This document shows, in pieces, positions 18,686-28,993 of a stretch of DNA of 28,993 nucleotides. Position numbers and translations under genes: made by a program. The notes beneath the pieces were generated by a model. It did no database searches. It saw only the letters and a program-made list of their open reading frames with translations, and was not told the origin of the DNA. This DNA is from Gnetum montanum (Eukaryota > Streptophyta > Gnetopsida > Gnetales > Gnetaceae): assembly GCA_015680685.1 (NCBI GenBank), contig MNCI01024145.1:79761-108753 (forward strand), read 5' to 3'. Within the stretch, counting starts at the first letter, position 1; each line of letters starts with the position of its first letter.

Positions 18686-20760
18686 GAAAAAGAGAAAGAC
18701 TGCCTGCATGCATGCCAGGGAGCTAAGAAAAAATGAGAGAGTTTGTAGAACCACGTGCATTGCCTGAATGCCACGCCACTGCAATAGAGAGAAAAAGGGT
18801 GAGGAGGAGGGAAAAAAATAAAGAAAGATTGTCTGCCACAATTCGCACGGTTGCTCAAAGCCTACCACCATTTACCACCTCTAGTACATTGTTACAGAGA
18901 GAAAGATCATCCACCCACGTTTGCATGAGATAAGCTGCCGACCCAAAGAAAACAGCAAGTCTCATGTCCTGCGCATGGGTTGTGTTCCCTACGTTGCTCT
19001 GGACATATGGGTTGTGTTCCCTACGTTGCTCTGGACATAAAAAAGAGAGAGAAAACCCTCCTGTTGTTGCAGAGAGACCCCTCGGCCCCTAACTCCGGCT
19101 TTGACCTCCCCCAAGACTAGCCCCTCAGCCCCTGTTTTATAGCTTTTGCAATCAACCAATAATGACACCCACGTTCTCCCGCAATGGCTGCACCACTAAT
19201 GACTGTAACTACCACTAATGACTGTAACCACTGCCATTAATGGCCACCACCTGGCACCGCAACCACCTTTGCATCAGTTACGTTTCTGGCTTTCTGCCAA
19301 TGTAATACTCCACGTCTCACCATTATGTTGCATTAAAGCCATCCGTTTCAGCCATCACCCGCGTCTATTACAATTTACAACCCACGTTCTGCCGCCATTG
19401 TTCACGTTTGCAAGATGCCACAGTAACTACCACCACAGGCGTCTGTCGTAACCGCAGCCACGTCATTGCAACTACCGCCTGTATCAGCCGTTCGCCACTA
19501 TCATGTGAATTACAGGACCATGTTCTCGCCTGATCTTGCAAGAATTACAGTGAGGCCGTTCAAATCAGCGACCTGACTTACAATAATATCAGAGGTACCA
19601 CTTCATCAGCTCAAGGCATTAGACTTGCTTGCAACAGCACTGTTCCTTGCACCAACCTCATTGTGCAAAACGTGCATCTCAGCACAGTTGTATCAATGTC
19701 ATTCAAGAGCGTCCGCCACCGCTGCTTGCACAGTTTCTATAATCAACGATCATGGGAGATCCTTTAGAGAAGTTGCGCCAGCGCTCGGCTGCCTCCTGCC
19801 TTACCTCTTTAGAGTAGAGTTAAAAAGACTTTGCAACCAAACAAGGGCTTAGTTTTAGATTAGTTAAGACTCTGGATGCAAGCAAGCAAAGAGACTGTCT
19901 GTTTTTTTGTATTGTGGTTCTTCCACACTACAACAGCGCCTGTTTCTTTTTAGAAACCCCGGCTCACATTGAGAGGGGTGTGGCTGTGTGTTGGCCCTGC
20001 CTGCTGGATTTGATTCTTCTTGTAATTCAAGTTGGAGAATATGCTCATATTTACGTCTTCGTTCTTGGGTGACTTTTTATATCGCTTGCAATTATTGGTT
20101 TACGAGCTTATGTACGTAGGCTTTGAAAGATAGAATGTTCCGATTTTTCCGTGTCAGCATGCAAGTTTTTAAGCACCTAGATGTTGGACGAGATGACCTG
20201 TATGCCTAGAGTTATCCATACAATCATATGCTATCTATGATAAAAAAAATGAAAATTGAACATTTTATGTAAACCCTTTTTATTTTTAAAAAATTTACAT
20301 ATTTTAACACAATAAGATATTTTAAATATTTATTAATTATCATTTATCCAATACCTACTTTAATCAAATAACATTGATAATTCAAATTTAAGTATTAAAA
20401 GTTTACATTTCTTTTTAAATTTAATCAGCTCACTAGTTCTTAAAGTATGCAAAAAACATTTTTATTCCTATATAAAATGGTAGGATTTCATTTAAGCTAT
20501 AACCATGATTATTTTTAAATGCACTAGAATTACATAATAAAGATAATGTGCATTTTTATTTCCCTCTATATGCTGAAGATAAAATTGTTTTTTTTTTTTT
20601 TCTAATGCATCATCTTTTAGTACATTCCCTTTTACCCTTTTCCTAATTAGTGCAACTAAAGTTAGCATTTTATAATAAAGGGAAATTAATTAACATAAAA
20701 CTCTAACTTTTATCAATAACATCCTTGCTTTTATTAGCAAAGATCATACTATTGATCATG
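18686..20760. other. Long stretch without recognisable gene; small duplications
   Basis: 18700-19850 is noticeably richer in G+C than its surroundings and contains short open frames on both strands, none with a recognisable domain. Local duplications are a 32-bp unit twice at 18975-19038 (ATGGGTTGTGTTCCCTACGT...) and a 19-bp unit twice at 19192-19229 (ACCACTAATGACTGTAAC). 19850-20760 is AT-rich, with a T-run at about 20588. No LTR ends were found. Confidence 0.5.
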
Positions 20761-20824
20761 GCCCCATGCTTAGCATGGGCAAGGTTGACATCAACAGGAA
20801 CTTGTCCAAAGAATTGGCTAAAAA

Positions 20825-20968
20825 CTTTCCAAGATCTATTTGGAAGCCAAGAGTACCCTGCCATAGCGTACAAACCAACATTTTATTAAATAAAATCTTT
20901 CCAAAATTTATTTGCAAGCAAAGAGTACGCTACCATGGCAAACAAACCAGTGTTTCTTTAAAAAATTG
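20825..20968. repeat. Degenerate 72-bp tandem repeat, two units
   Basis: Two diverged units start CTTTCCAAGATCTATTTGGA (20825) and CTTTCCAAAATTTATTTGCA (20897). They share AAGCnAAGAGTACnCTnCCAT and CAAACCA. They adjoin the tract into which copy 2 inserted. Confidence 0.7.
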
Positions 20969-21080
20969 CTATTTTAATTTACAAGTTATGTATGCTATTT
21001 TAGCATACGAAAGAGGGTATGCATAAAAATTACTATGTCAATCAACTTGTTAAAGTCTCAACTTAACTGCGCTATGGTAG

Positions 21081-21085
21081 CATTA
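21081..21085. repeat. Left target-site duplication of copy 2 (CATTA)
   Basis: CATTA here and at 27272-27276 flank the second element. Without the element the sequence would read GGTAG-CATTA-GGAAG. Confidence 0.92.
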
Positions 21086-21945
21086 TGATGAGTGGCGAGG
21101 TACCCCTACACTCAATCATACGAATACAAGCGTTTCACGCATAATCCGATTGAATCCACAGACAGGATAGTTGTGGTATCTAAATAGTTACTCTTTGATC
21201 GCAGTTCGTTGTCTTCTCACCTGGACTAGTATTGGCTTTGTCACGTATGGTTTAGTCTAGAGTGAGGTGTATGATATGTTCCTAAACTAATGTTGCTCCT
21301 CGAGAGAATGGAAAATAATCTTAGCTATGCTAGGAGGAAATAGGAGAGAGAATCTAAACTAGCCTAAGTGCGATGAGCATTCATTCCTTAATCATCCATA
21401 CACATCTTGGACCTCGTGCATGACTACTACTAGGATTACCAAGCACATGTCCTAGGTACGCTATTGGGATACTAAGTAATCACACTTAAATGCTCGTGAT
21501 TAACTCGTATTCATTCTGCGTTTAAGGAGTTTAGGGTGAAGAGATATTAACTATGAAAGCAATAAATAACAATAACAATTAAATAATTAAACTAAGCAAA
21601 TGTTGCAATGATGAAGTAATCTCGATCTTTATTTCTGGTCATGTGCATGTCTAAGTACGTCACACTCGAATAAAGGTACCATACAATTACAATCATCACA
21701 CTGCAGGCATGCACTAGGAGAAAGGGTTGAGAAAAACTAAAAATGAAAACTAAAAGACTACTCTAACTTTCCTATCTTAACTTACTGCTTTCCTCCATGA
21801 GCCTAAATGTGTATTTATAGGCCCGCACAGGAGTCACGATATCGTGTACTAGATATCATTACTTAGGTCGCGATATCGCGTACCCGATATCATAGATCTG
21901 ATATCGGGGGTCCGATATCGGAGCCCAATGAATCATGATTCATCA
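21086..21945 (-). repeat. 3' LTR of copy 2 with GATATC array and TATA box
   Basis: An 860-bp LTR. In plus-strand coordinates the TATA box (TATTTATA) is at 21812-21819. GATATC follows 18 bp later at 21838, 21852, 21872, 21886, 21900 and 21914: the mirror of the 14-14-14-20-14 order. All six are perfect GATATC, the best-preserved array in the window. The poly(A) signal (TTTATT on this strand) is at 21628-21633. Confidence 0.95.
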
Positions 21946-21957
21946 TACCCCCACGAC
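21946..21957 (-). other. Polypurine tract of copy 2
   Basis: TACCCCCACGAC here reads GTCGTGGGGGTA on the element strand, identical to the sequence preceding the 3' LTR of copy 1. Confidence 0.75.
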
Positions 21958-22139
21958 TGAATGAAAACTCATCCTCGAGTCAAAAAAAATGAGAATAAGC
22001 CCCATCGATTACATAGTGGATAGGTATGGGATTATTAACTGACTAAGAATTTATTCATGCCACAGTGGAGAACTCAATAGAACAAAATTGGGACACAACA
22101 CAAAATTACAAAATTGCAAAATTGTAAACTTTATTTGGC

Positions 22140-22577
22140 TCATGTGGTTCCAGGTGGTGATGCCTCCTCCATGGGTTGCTTCCCCTTGTCCCATGCCCCA
22201 GGTTTTGGAATTTGATGACTTTGAAGTAGTGCCTAGAGCTTTTCCTCTTCCGTTTGGGGATCCTATGCCATCCATGCTAATGCTCCAATGTTTGATGGAG
22301 TCAGCACTTCCCATGGACACAACAACTGCGAGAACACTTGATTGACCTTGACATGCTATGCTGCAAATAGTCATTGTTCCTCTTCATAGGCTTGGGCCCT
22401 AACCTCTCCACCTTTTTCTTGGCCAAATTGTGCAGTGACAGGAGTTCCCTGATGGATGCTAAATGATTGTGCCTCCTACTCTGCATGTTCTACATGAGGT
22501 CCTTGGCCTCTGCCTCCCCCTAGACATCCAGTTGCACCTTGAGAAGGTCCTTCTTGTTGTCTTCTTTTAGGGCCCAT
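22140..22577 (-). pseudogene. ORF2 of copy 2, internally deleted in frame
   Basis: It starts at ATG 22577-22575, directly after an acceptor-like ATTATAG, and ends at the stop 22142-22140, giving 146 codons in one frame. The first ~60 residues match the ORF2 start of copy 1 (QQEGPSQ, GRGQ, FSIHQ). From about residue 62 it continues with the last ~85 residues (AYEEE, CPWEVLTPSNIGA, EEEKL, HQIPKP, KGKQPM). About 790 codons, comprising the whole conserved domain and coiled coil, are gone, yet the frame is kept. About five in-frame stops remain, mostly TAG. Confidence 0.75.
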
Positions 22578-23938
22578 CTATAATCACACAAAGATCAATT
22601 GTTAGTGAGGTTATTGAAAGAAGTTCAATTATTTCATACCTTACTCATTGCCTTTAATAAAGGTTGCATTCTTTGCTTAGTGTGATTTTAGAGTTAGAAA
22701 TTTTTTTCAAGGAAGTTGCCCTAAAAGTTTAATGTTGGTCCTAATTTGTTTAGGTGACACATAAAAGGACATGTAATGGTTTTGAGGAATGTTTGATAAA
22801 ATGATTACAAAGGAAAGAATAGATTTGGCAATGAAGTGCTCAGAGGGTATAAAATGATGTGATGGTCTACAACAAGTACAAATTACAAAAGTCATGCAAG
22901 TGGGTCCTCCCCAAAGCAAGTTTCAACCTATAATGCCCTTGCGTAACCACATCTTAAAATGTTCGTAGGCACTAGAAGGGTTAAATGCAATCTACACCAA
23001 TTTCACAAAACACACACACGTAAATACCACCGTGATAAGGTATAAATTCAATGCTACACAAGTCACAAGTCCAAATTACATGAACAATGAGATGGGACGA
23101 ATTGTAGAAGGGATTGCAAAGAGTGGGACATGAGGTAACTATCCTAGGGCATAATGAATCCTGAGTGTAAGGCATGATTAATGTGTCATTAACCCATCGC
23201 TCCAAAATCAGGACCAAGTCCATTGCTTTGATCAGTAACATCGCATTGTTTCATCCAATGATAGACAACAATGAGAGCATCATGACGGCAAGGTGTACGA
23301 TCACTTGGCGTTTCGTACAAGGAAGGAGTGATTCTTGCTTTGTGGCATTCTCTCTCTTCTCTTTTTTTTTAATGTATTACTTAATCCAGAAAAGCTACTT
23401 ACCTTCAAGCATGGGTGCATGTCTTTCCAACGAGACCCCCTAGAATAGCATTATTTGTTTCTGGTTGAGTGCCTTTTGATTACTCTTACTTCCATTTTTC
23501 ATTAGATCTACAAGGATCTTAGTACAACCAAGCTTCATGATAACTCCTACAAATGTTACCAAAGAGAATCCACAAGTTCCCTTGATGTCACACCTTGGCC
23601 ATTCCCACATAGTCCATCCTTCTTTGCTCTGGGTATAATAAACACAAGGTTACTTTAAGTTTTAATGATTACGAACATCATTATACCTAGGGTAGAACCT
23701 CTTATTAATGGAACGGGTAGGTGGATGTTTGTCAGCTCGCTATTCAAGTAATTAGTCACCTGAGACTTGATAGCATAGAACAACACCTCAACCAATGAGT
23801 CACATGAGTGTTTTATTCGTAGATGAGATTACTCATAAAAAGACAAAAAGACAAAATAGTAAATTGAAAGATGAAAAACTGGAAAACAAAAAATTGTAAA
23901 ATTAAAGAAAATGAAAACATTTATTAATTCTGTTGTTG
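22578..23938 (-). other. gag-ORF2 spacer of copy 2 with a putative intron (23402 to 22578)
   Basis: Homologous to 9340-10600 plus 11230-11328 of copy 1. On the element strand the donor-like GAAG|GTAAGTAG has its GT at 23402-23401. A CTAAC branch-like motif lies about 25 bases before the AG at 22579-22578, which abuts the ORF2 ATG. The predicted intron is 825 bp, against 1440 bp in copy 1. No protein domain is recognisable. Confidence 0.5.
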
Positions 23939-26263
23939 TTAGAATGGAGGATACCCCCCATAACTAAACGGTTGAGCATGGCTGGAATTAATAAATGGAA
24001 GATTTGGATCCAAGTATTTTGGAAACATTGGAGTCCAATCACATCTAAACCACCAGGTGTCTTTCAAGTTGGTGGTAGGGATATACCCAAATTAGTGTTC
24101 ACACACTTTATTGTAGTAGGCATAGTGGGGCAGATTATAAGATGTGGTCATGTGATAAGGAGCTGACCCACTATGGCACCTGTGACGTAAGATGGTATGC
24201 AAGGATCGATATGTCTCCCTTCATGGCTAGATTCATTAGGCCGCATGGTTGTTGGAGTATTGATTAATGGCCCTAATAAGGTAACACGAAGCATTGGGTT
24301 CAAAGAGGAAGATGCACCACAGTGTTGGACTTGTGTTGGGTTGGAGGATGTAGTGGTTTCAGAACTGAGATGTCCCTTTCGACAATCACATCTAAAGAAG
24401 GAACGCCTTTGGTGTGGTGGGTTTCCACTCCTGTTATCTGTAGTAGCACAAGTAACGTTCATGGGTTAATGCTGCGATGCAAACCTTTCAAGAACAACTG
24501 GTGGCAATGTAGAAGGAGGTGAAGGATAAAAATATTGTTGTTGAGAAAAAGTGTAAGGTACATGAGGTGGTGACCTTGGTGACGAGGGTATGAGTGGATA
24601 GTATTCTGGAGAATGATAACGATGAGGTGAAGTAGAGGATGATGATCTATTTGGAGAAATAGGAAGTTGAACATAGTAAGCATTTGACGTTGGGACATAC
24701 AAAGGATATGGTTGGGTTGGTGATGGCTTCCCCACGACTGGGGCTATTTCCATTATGGTTGAACCCAATATTTTTGTACAAAATTTGGATGTAACATTCC
24801 TCCACAATGCTCATGTAAATGTGACAAAACTAGGCATTGGCCTTTGGGGTGATCGTACAGACAGACATTGCATTGATATGTGAAATTGGTAGTTGAGTTC
24901 TTATTCTTATTATCTTCTACCCTTTGTTATGATTGTTATGTAGTGTCCTATCCTGTTTCTTGATTTGGCATAGTTGTGCCTCTACTATTGTTAGCATATT
25001 CTCCATATTTTTTGTGTATCCAATCCATCATCCTATTGATCTTTGCCTCAACTTCATCTAATGATTGTAGTATTGGCAAAGATGGTTCCACCTCCTTATG
25101 GTGAGTTGATTTCTCCTATTTATGGTTATGGATCTTTTCTAACTCAAGATTTTGCTCCTGTTGAGAGTTTTCAACATTCTCCCTTTTAGCCATTTCTCCT
25201 TCTTCTTTTACTACTTGCTTAATAAGCTCTTGGAGTTGATGGGTTTGTAGCTTGTATAGTTGACCTTGAGCATACATCCCTAGGGTTTCCCCTGTTTCAT
25301 TACGGAGCCCATATATGATGTGGTACATTAGCCTTTCCTCAGAGAACCCATGGCCTGGGCAGTTGTTTAACAAAGCATAATATCTTTCTAAGGCCATGTC
25401 CAAGGTTTCATGTTGCACTTTTTTCCACTCTTGGATTTATCTCCTCAAGGATGACACTCTGGCATAGGTTTGATATCATTCAATGAAGAGATCTACCATT
25501 GTTGGCCAACGTCAGATTGATTTTGGTTTTAGGGACCTATACCATACTTTTGTGTGGCCAACAAGTGTCATAGGAAAGAGCTTAAGTTTTGGCCATCCAT
25601 TATCAATGTTGTTCCATACACAGGAATCATAGAAGCCTTGTATATGTTGTTGCAGATCAGAACCATAGCCTCTTGCAAACTTGGAAAAGTTTTTTAAATC
25701 AAGCCTTGGTAGACGGCTTTCCTTATGATGCCTGTGGGATATTCAAACGACCTCTTGTATAGGCATTAAGCTCTTAGTGGCCAGTAGGGGTTCATCGTCA
25801 CTAAATGGGTTGTGAGTTTATGCATTGGGACGATGTTTTCCTTGTTCATGTTGGCATTCTCGATTTTCTTTATGAGCTCGATTTTTAGTTTTACGTCGAT
25901 CCCTTGAAAGATAGTCATCCATGCCACAATCTAAAGTTGAAGGAGTAGAGGAAGAGAGGGAACTGTAAAACACTTTATGACTTTTGTAAGTCTTCCAATC
26001 ATCCCCTAACAGATTCCTATTAGTTACTGAGAAGGTCCTAAGCCTTTCGGGCCCTCGTTCTATGGGTTGCCCCATCCTTACTAGAAATGTCAGAGTTGGA
26101 TGACGAAAGTCATTGAGTATTTTTGGGGTGTTCATGAATGTAGGGGACTCCTGCATAAGGTTGAGTACTCCAAATTTTATCTTCATCATCATATAATTTG
26201 TTGGTTCTCCAATGAATTGCCTTACTCGTTGTTGCATTGTCAAAGTCTTGTGAGAGAGACATG
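23939..26263 (-). pseudogene. gag: gag of copy 2
   Basis: It starts at ATG 26263 (MSLSQDFDNATTSKAIHWR) and ends at the TAA at 23941-23939, matching the gag start and end of copy 1. The gag core is clearest at 25418-25116: LDMALERYYALLNNCPGHGFSEERL, minus the first residues, then the Glu-rich helix. The knuckle at 24872-24834 is intact: CNVC-LYD-H-PKGQ-C, i.e. C-x2-C-x3-H-x4-C, the spacing known from other plant Athila-type gags. The Pro/Ser/Tyr-rich tail is open at 24807-24466 in a shifted frame. The ~290 bp after residue ~45 that copy 1 lacks read openly in another frame (26243-25818). Several frameshifts and stops make it non-functional. Confidence 0.86.
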
Positions 26264-26386
26264 GTTGTAAATTTGTGTGTGATTTAATTGCAATTATTAT
26301 TATTATATTTTTTTCTAAAATATATATCGTTAATGCTTTGTTACAGCAATCTTGTATGATATAACTAATCTAAATAACTAGCACCG

Positions 26387-26404
26387 TCCTGGGCAACGAC
26401 ACCA
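26387..26404 (-). other. Primer-binding site of copy 2, tRNA-Asp type
   Basis: On the minus strand the sequence one base inside the 5' LTR is TGGTGTCGTTGCCCAGGA. It matches 14 of 18 positions of the Athila/Tat tRNA-Asp site, and its placement is identical to that of copy 1. Confidence 0.82.
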
Positions 26405-26405
26405 A

Positions 26406-27271
26406 TGATGAGTGGTGAGGTACCCCTACACTCAACCATACGAATATGAGCATTTCATGCACAATCCAGTCGAACTCCACAGACAGGCTAGTTGTGGTAT
26501 CTAGATAGTTACTCGTTGATTACAGTTCACTATCTTCCCACCTGGACTAGCATTGGCTTTGTCACATATGGTTTAGTCCAGAGTGAGGTGTATGATATGT
26601 TCCTAAACTAATGCTACTCCTTGAGAAAATGGAAAATAATCTTAGCTATGCTAGGAGGAAATAGGAGAGAGAATCTAAACTAGCCTAAGTGCGATGAGTA
26701 TCTATTCCTTAATCATCCGTACACATCTTGGACCTTGTGCATGACTACTACTAAGATTACCAAGTGCATGTCCTATGTACACTACTGGGATACCCAAGTA
26801 GTCACACTTAAATGCTCGTGATTAAGTCGTACTCATTTTGCATTTAAGAAGTTTAGGGTGAAAAGATATTAACTATGAAAGCAATAAATAACTATAAAAA
26901 TTAAATAATTAGACTAAGTGAATGCTGCAATGATGAAGTAATCTCGATCTTTATTTCTGGTCATGTGCGTGTCCAAGTATGTCACACTCAAATAAATTTG
27001 TCGTACAATTACAATCATCACACTGCGGGCATGCACTCGGAGAAAGGGTTGAGAAGAACTAAAAATAAAAGCTAAAAGACTACTCTAACTTTCCTATCTT
27101 AACTTACTCACTTCTTTTCTTCGTGTGCCTACATGTGTATTTATAGGCCCGCACAAGAGTCACAATATCATGTACTCGATATCGTTACTTCGGTCGTGAT
27201 ATCGTGTACCCGATATCATAGATTCAATATCGGGGGTCCGATATCAAAGCCCAATGAATCACGATTCATCA
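26406..27271 (-). repeat. 5' LTR of copy 2 with GATATC array and TATA box
   Basis: An 866-bp LTR. TATTTATA (27138-27145) precedes, by 18 bp, hexamers at 27164, 27178, 27198, 27212, 27226 and 27240 (steps 14, 20, 14, 14, 14 on the plus strand). Two of the six read AATATC. The poly(A) signal is at 26950-26955. The outer end carries ATGAATCACGATTCAT, the near-palindrome seen at the other LTR starts. Confidence 0.95.
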
Positions 27272-27276
27272 CATTA
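27272..27276. repeat. Right target-site duplication of copy 2 (CATTA)
   Basis: Matches 21081-21085. Confidence 0.92.
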
Positions 27277-27620
27277 GGAAGAGAGTATTAATACACATGG
27301 AAGTTACTATTTTAATTCACATGTTTAAAAGAAACCAACTTAAGTACTCTGTGGTAATGTACTTAAGAGCATACTTGAGAACATATAAAAAAAACCTATT
27401 TTAATTTGTATGCTAAAAAACCAACTTAATTATGCTATGGTAACATACAAAATAGCATATACTTGAGAACACATGAAAAGTTACCATTTTATTTCACATG
27501 TTACAAACCCAAGATACATATGCTATGGTAGCAAACTTAAGAGCATACTTAAGAACACCTATAAAAGTCATATTGTAATTTACATGCTAAAAATCTAAGT
27601 TTTCTACATTTCGTAGTATA
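27277..27620. repeat. Degenerate ~85-98-bp tandem repeat array
   Basis: A diverged unit recurs with the markers GCTATGGTAnCA, AGAGCATACTTGAGAACA and a TnnTAATTnACATGCTAAAA block. Phase points are at about 27349, 27434 and 27532, and a partial unit (GCTATGGTAGCA) lies left of copy 2 at 21071. Copy 2 therefore interrupts one unit of this array. Confidence 0.7.
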
Positions 27621-28770
27621 CTCCCTAAAAACATGATATAAAATAGAACAAATAGCTCTTTATTTTTCTTTCCATATAAGAAAAGTGGTTAGAAAATTAA
27701 CCAAATACATTGAACCTACACTTGACACTAACCATGGCCTCTACATGATAGGAAATAGCAATTTTTTATCTTGCTAAATTGGTTTGACCATAAAAACCCA
27801 ATAATTTAACAACTTAAAGCCTATGTTTCCTAATTTTCATAATTGATAGCTGGCTTTTTCCTAATTTTGACAATTTGTAGCCCATTTTATTAGATTTTTG
27901 CTATCTTAGATATAATATTAAACTTAATAATGTGTTGACTTTGCTTGACCATGCTTACCATATTTTTGTTCTATTTTAACCTTATTTTACCTCATTTTAC
28001 CTTGTTTTGAGAATGTTTTATCCTTATTTAGCCATATTTTGCTTTTTTATTACCTTATTTTACCTTTTTTTGCCTAGTAGTGACCCTACCTTGCCTTGTT
28101 TAGCCTTGTTTTACTTTGTTTTAACATTGTTTGGCCTTATTTCATAATATTATGCATTATTTTAACATTGTTTAATGATTTTGTCATGGAGATGCCATTT
28201 GATGTGCTTATGTTAACATGTAAGGTTAAACTATGAAGATGAGGAAGTGATCTAGCTAGCCGTTGATATCAAATAGACCCTTATAGTGATGTTGTTCAAC
28301 CAAGCTACCCTCAAATGCCTAAACTAAGATCATAAAAGCCTTTGGCCATATAGCCTCAATGCTTTGGAATGTCCTAACTACCATTGACCTTGAAAACATA
28401 GGCATCATAGAGGGTTCCTTAGTTAGATTCCCCATTTTCTTCCATAATGGTGAGGAGAAAACGCATGAAACCAAGTTCCTCACCAAAACCTAGCTTGCTC
28501 AAGACATCATCAAACCCTTGCATGAACCATGAAAGCCTTCGCATGACCTTGATTACATCAAATGTTTAGATGTTTGCTTTTAGTGTTGTTGGCTTTTGTT
28601 TATAGGTTTGAATGGATGAATGGCATTGACAACTATTGTGGCCTACAACAAGTAAGCCTACATGACCTCTATCTCTTTTTGACTTCTCAAAACACTACAA
28701 ACTTTGTCTGAATTTGCAAAGCATGAAACAAAGTGCTCATGTTCCACTAGTTGTAACCAATGATGGCCTA
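27621..28770. other. AT-rich sequence with low-complexity TTTTACCTTA tract, no gene seen
   Basis: 27950-28160 is a simple degenerate repeat of TTTTACCTTAT-like words. 28200-28770 is non-repetitive, with short frames only. Nothing is recognisable on either strand. Confidence 0.5.
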
Positions 28771-28993
28771 TGATGAGATGCGATATCGCATCATCCCTTG
28801 TGATATAGCGTACGCGATATCGAGGTCCGCCGCCAAATCTATAAATAAGAGGCGGCACTCCCCTCATTTATCATCCTAGGCTAGAAGTAGTGAAGCTCTG
28901 GCAATTTGATCACTCCAGAGATAGAATATTTTCCATGTGCCCACAGTAGGAGTCCCCAAGTGAACGGGTCTTTATTCGAGCAGCTTTGTACCT
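28771..28993 (+). mobile_element. Left part of another GATATC-family LTR (cut by the window end)
   Basis: It starts TGATGAGATGCGATATCGCA; GATGCGATATCGCATC is a perfect 16-bp palindrome. Hexamers are at 28782, 28802 (GATATA) and 28816 (steps 20 and 14), and TATAAATA at 28840 is exactly 18 bp after the last. Downstream, GTGAAGCTCT and CTCCAGAGATAGAAT match the solo LTR at 13462, so both belong to one subfamily. Its left border is inferred from the TGATGA start only. Confidence 0.82.

Larger units (their letters stand above)
21086..27271 (-). mobile_element. Full-length, pol-less LTR retrotransposon, copy 2 (same family, minus strand)
   Basis: The element is 6186 bp with LTRs of 866 bp (5', right side) and 860 bp (3', left side) and a CATTA duplication. 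On the minus strand the order is: LTR, primer-binding site, gag (26263 to 23939), spacer with a putative intron, a short ORF2 (22577 to 22140), polypurine tract, LTR. It is about 2.7 kb shorter than copy 1 without the nested LTR. It lacks the 28-bp-array segment and most of ORF2, and has about 290 bp more in gag. No pol sequence is present here either, which supports pol absence as a property of the family. Confidence 0.92.

Noticed and set aside
22051-22374. A 107-codon minus-strand open frame starting MTICSIACQG
   Set aside because: It is in a different frame from the conserved ORF2 C-terminus of copy 2, which is supported by collinearity with copy 1.

Overview
The window is nuclear DNA of a seed plant with a large, repeat-rich genome. 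It is nested, decayed LTR retrotransposon sequence around a chloroplast-protein pseudogene. Plant origin rests on primer-binding sites of the plant Athila/Tat type (complementary to tRNA-Asp), plant-type Ty3/gypsy and Ty1/copia remnants, and a copy of OEP80, a plastid outer-envelope beta-barrel protein. The clade cannot be fixed from sequence alone; heavily decayed, widely spaced elements would suit a conifer-like genome (inference). I see no intact host gene, tRNA, rRNA or CRISPR.

Layout. 1-99 is the right end of an LTR of the family that dominates the window. 100-1850 is a Ty1/copia pol remnant with its 3' LTR. 1925-5800 holds Ty3/gypsy debris: a reverse-transcriptase piece on the minus strand, then a gag-protease piece on the plus strand. 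6309-15782 is a full-length LTR element (copy 1, plus strand, 5-bp target duplication GTCAT) that itself carries a solo LTR at 13462-14063 (target duplication ATAAG). 16695-17960 is the OEP80-like pseudogene (minus strand). 18473-21085 contains several small tandem repeats and no recognisable gene. 21086-27271 is a second element of the same family (copy 2, minus strand, target duplication CATTA), inserted in a degenerate tandem-repeat tract that resumes at 27277. 28771 to the window end is the start of another LTR of the family.

The family is the main interest. Each complete copy has LTRs of about 854-866 bp, a tRNA-Asp-type primer-binding site, a gag gene with a Retrotrans_gag-like domain and a CCHC knuckle, a spacer that looks like an intron, a second long ORF (ORF2) with an N-terminal domain resembling plant transposon/ATHILA-type proteins followed by coiled coil, and a G-rich polypurine tract. 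No protease, reverse transcriptase, RNase H or integrase is visible in either copy, so the family looks non-autonomous, yet it keeps two reading frames. Its U3 carries a striking promoter-like module: six GATATC-type palindromes spaced 14, 14, 14, 20 and 14 bp, ending exactly 18 bp before a TATAAATA box. The geometry is the same in all four LTRs of the two copies, and the core of it recurs in two diverged LTRs. A related array with 28-bp spacing and its own TATA lies inside the putative intron of copy 1.
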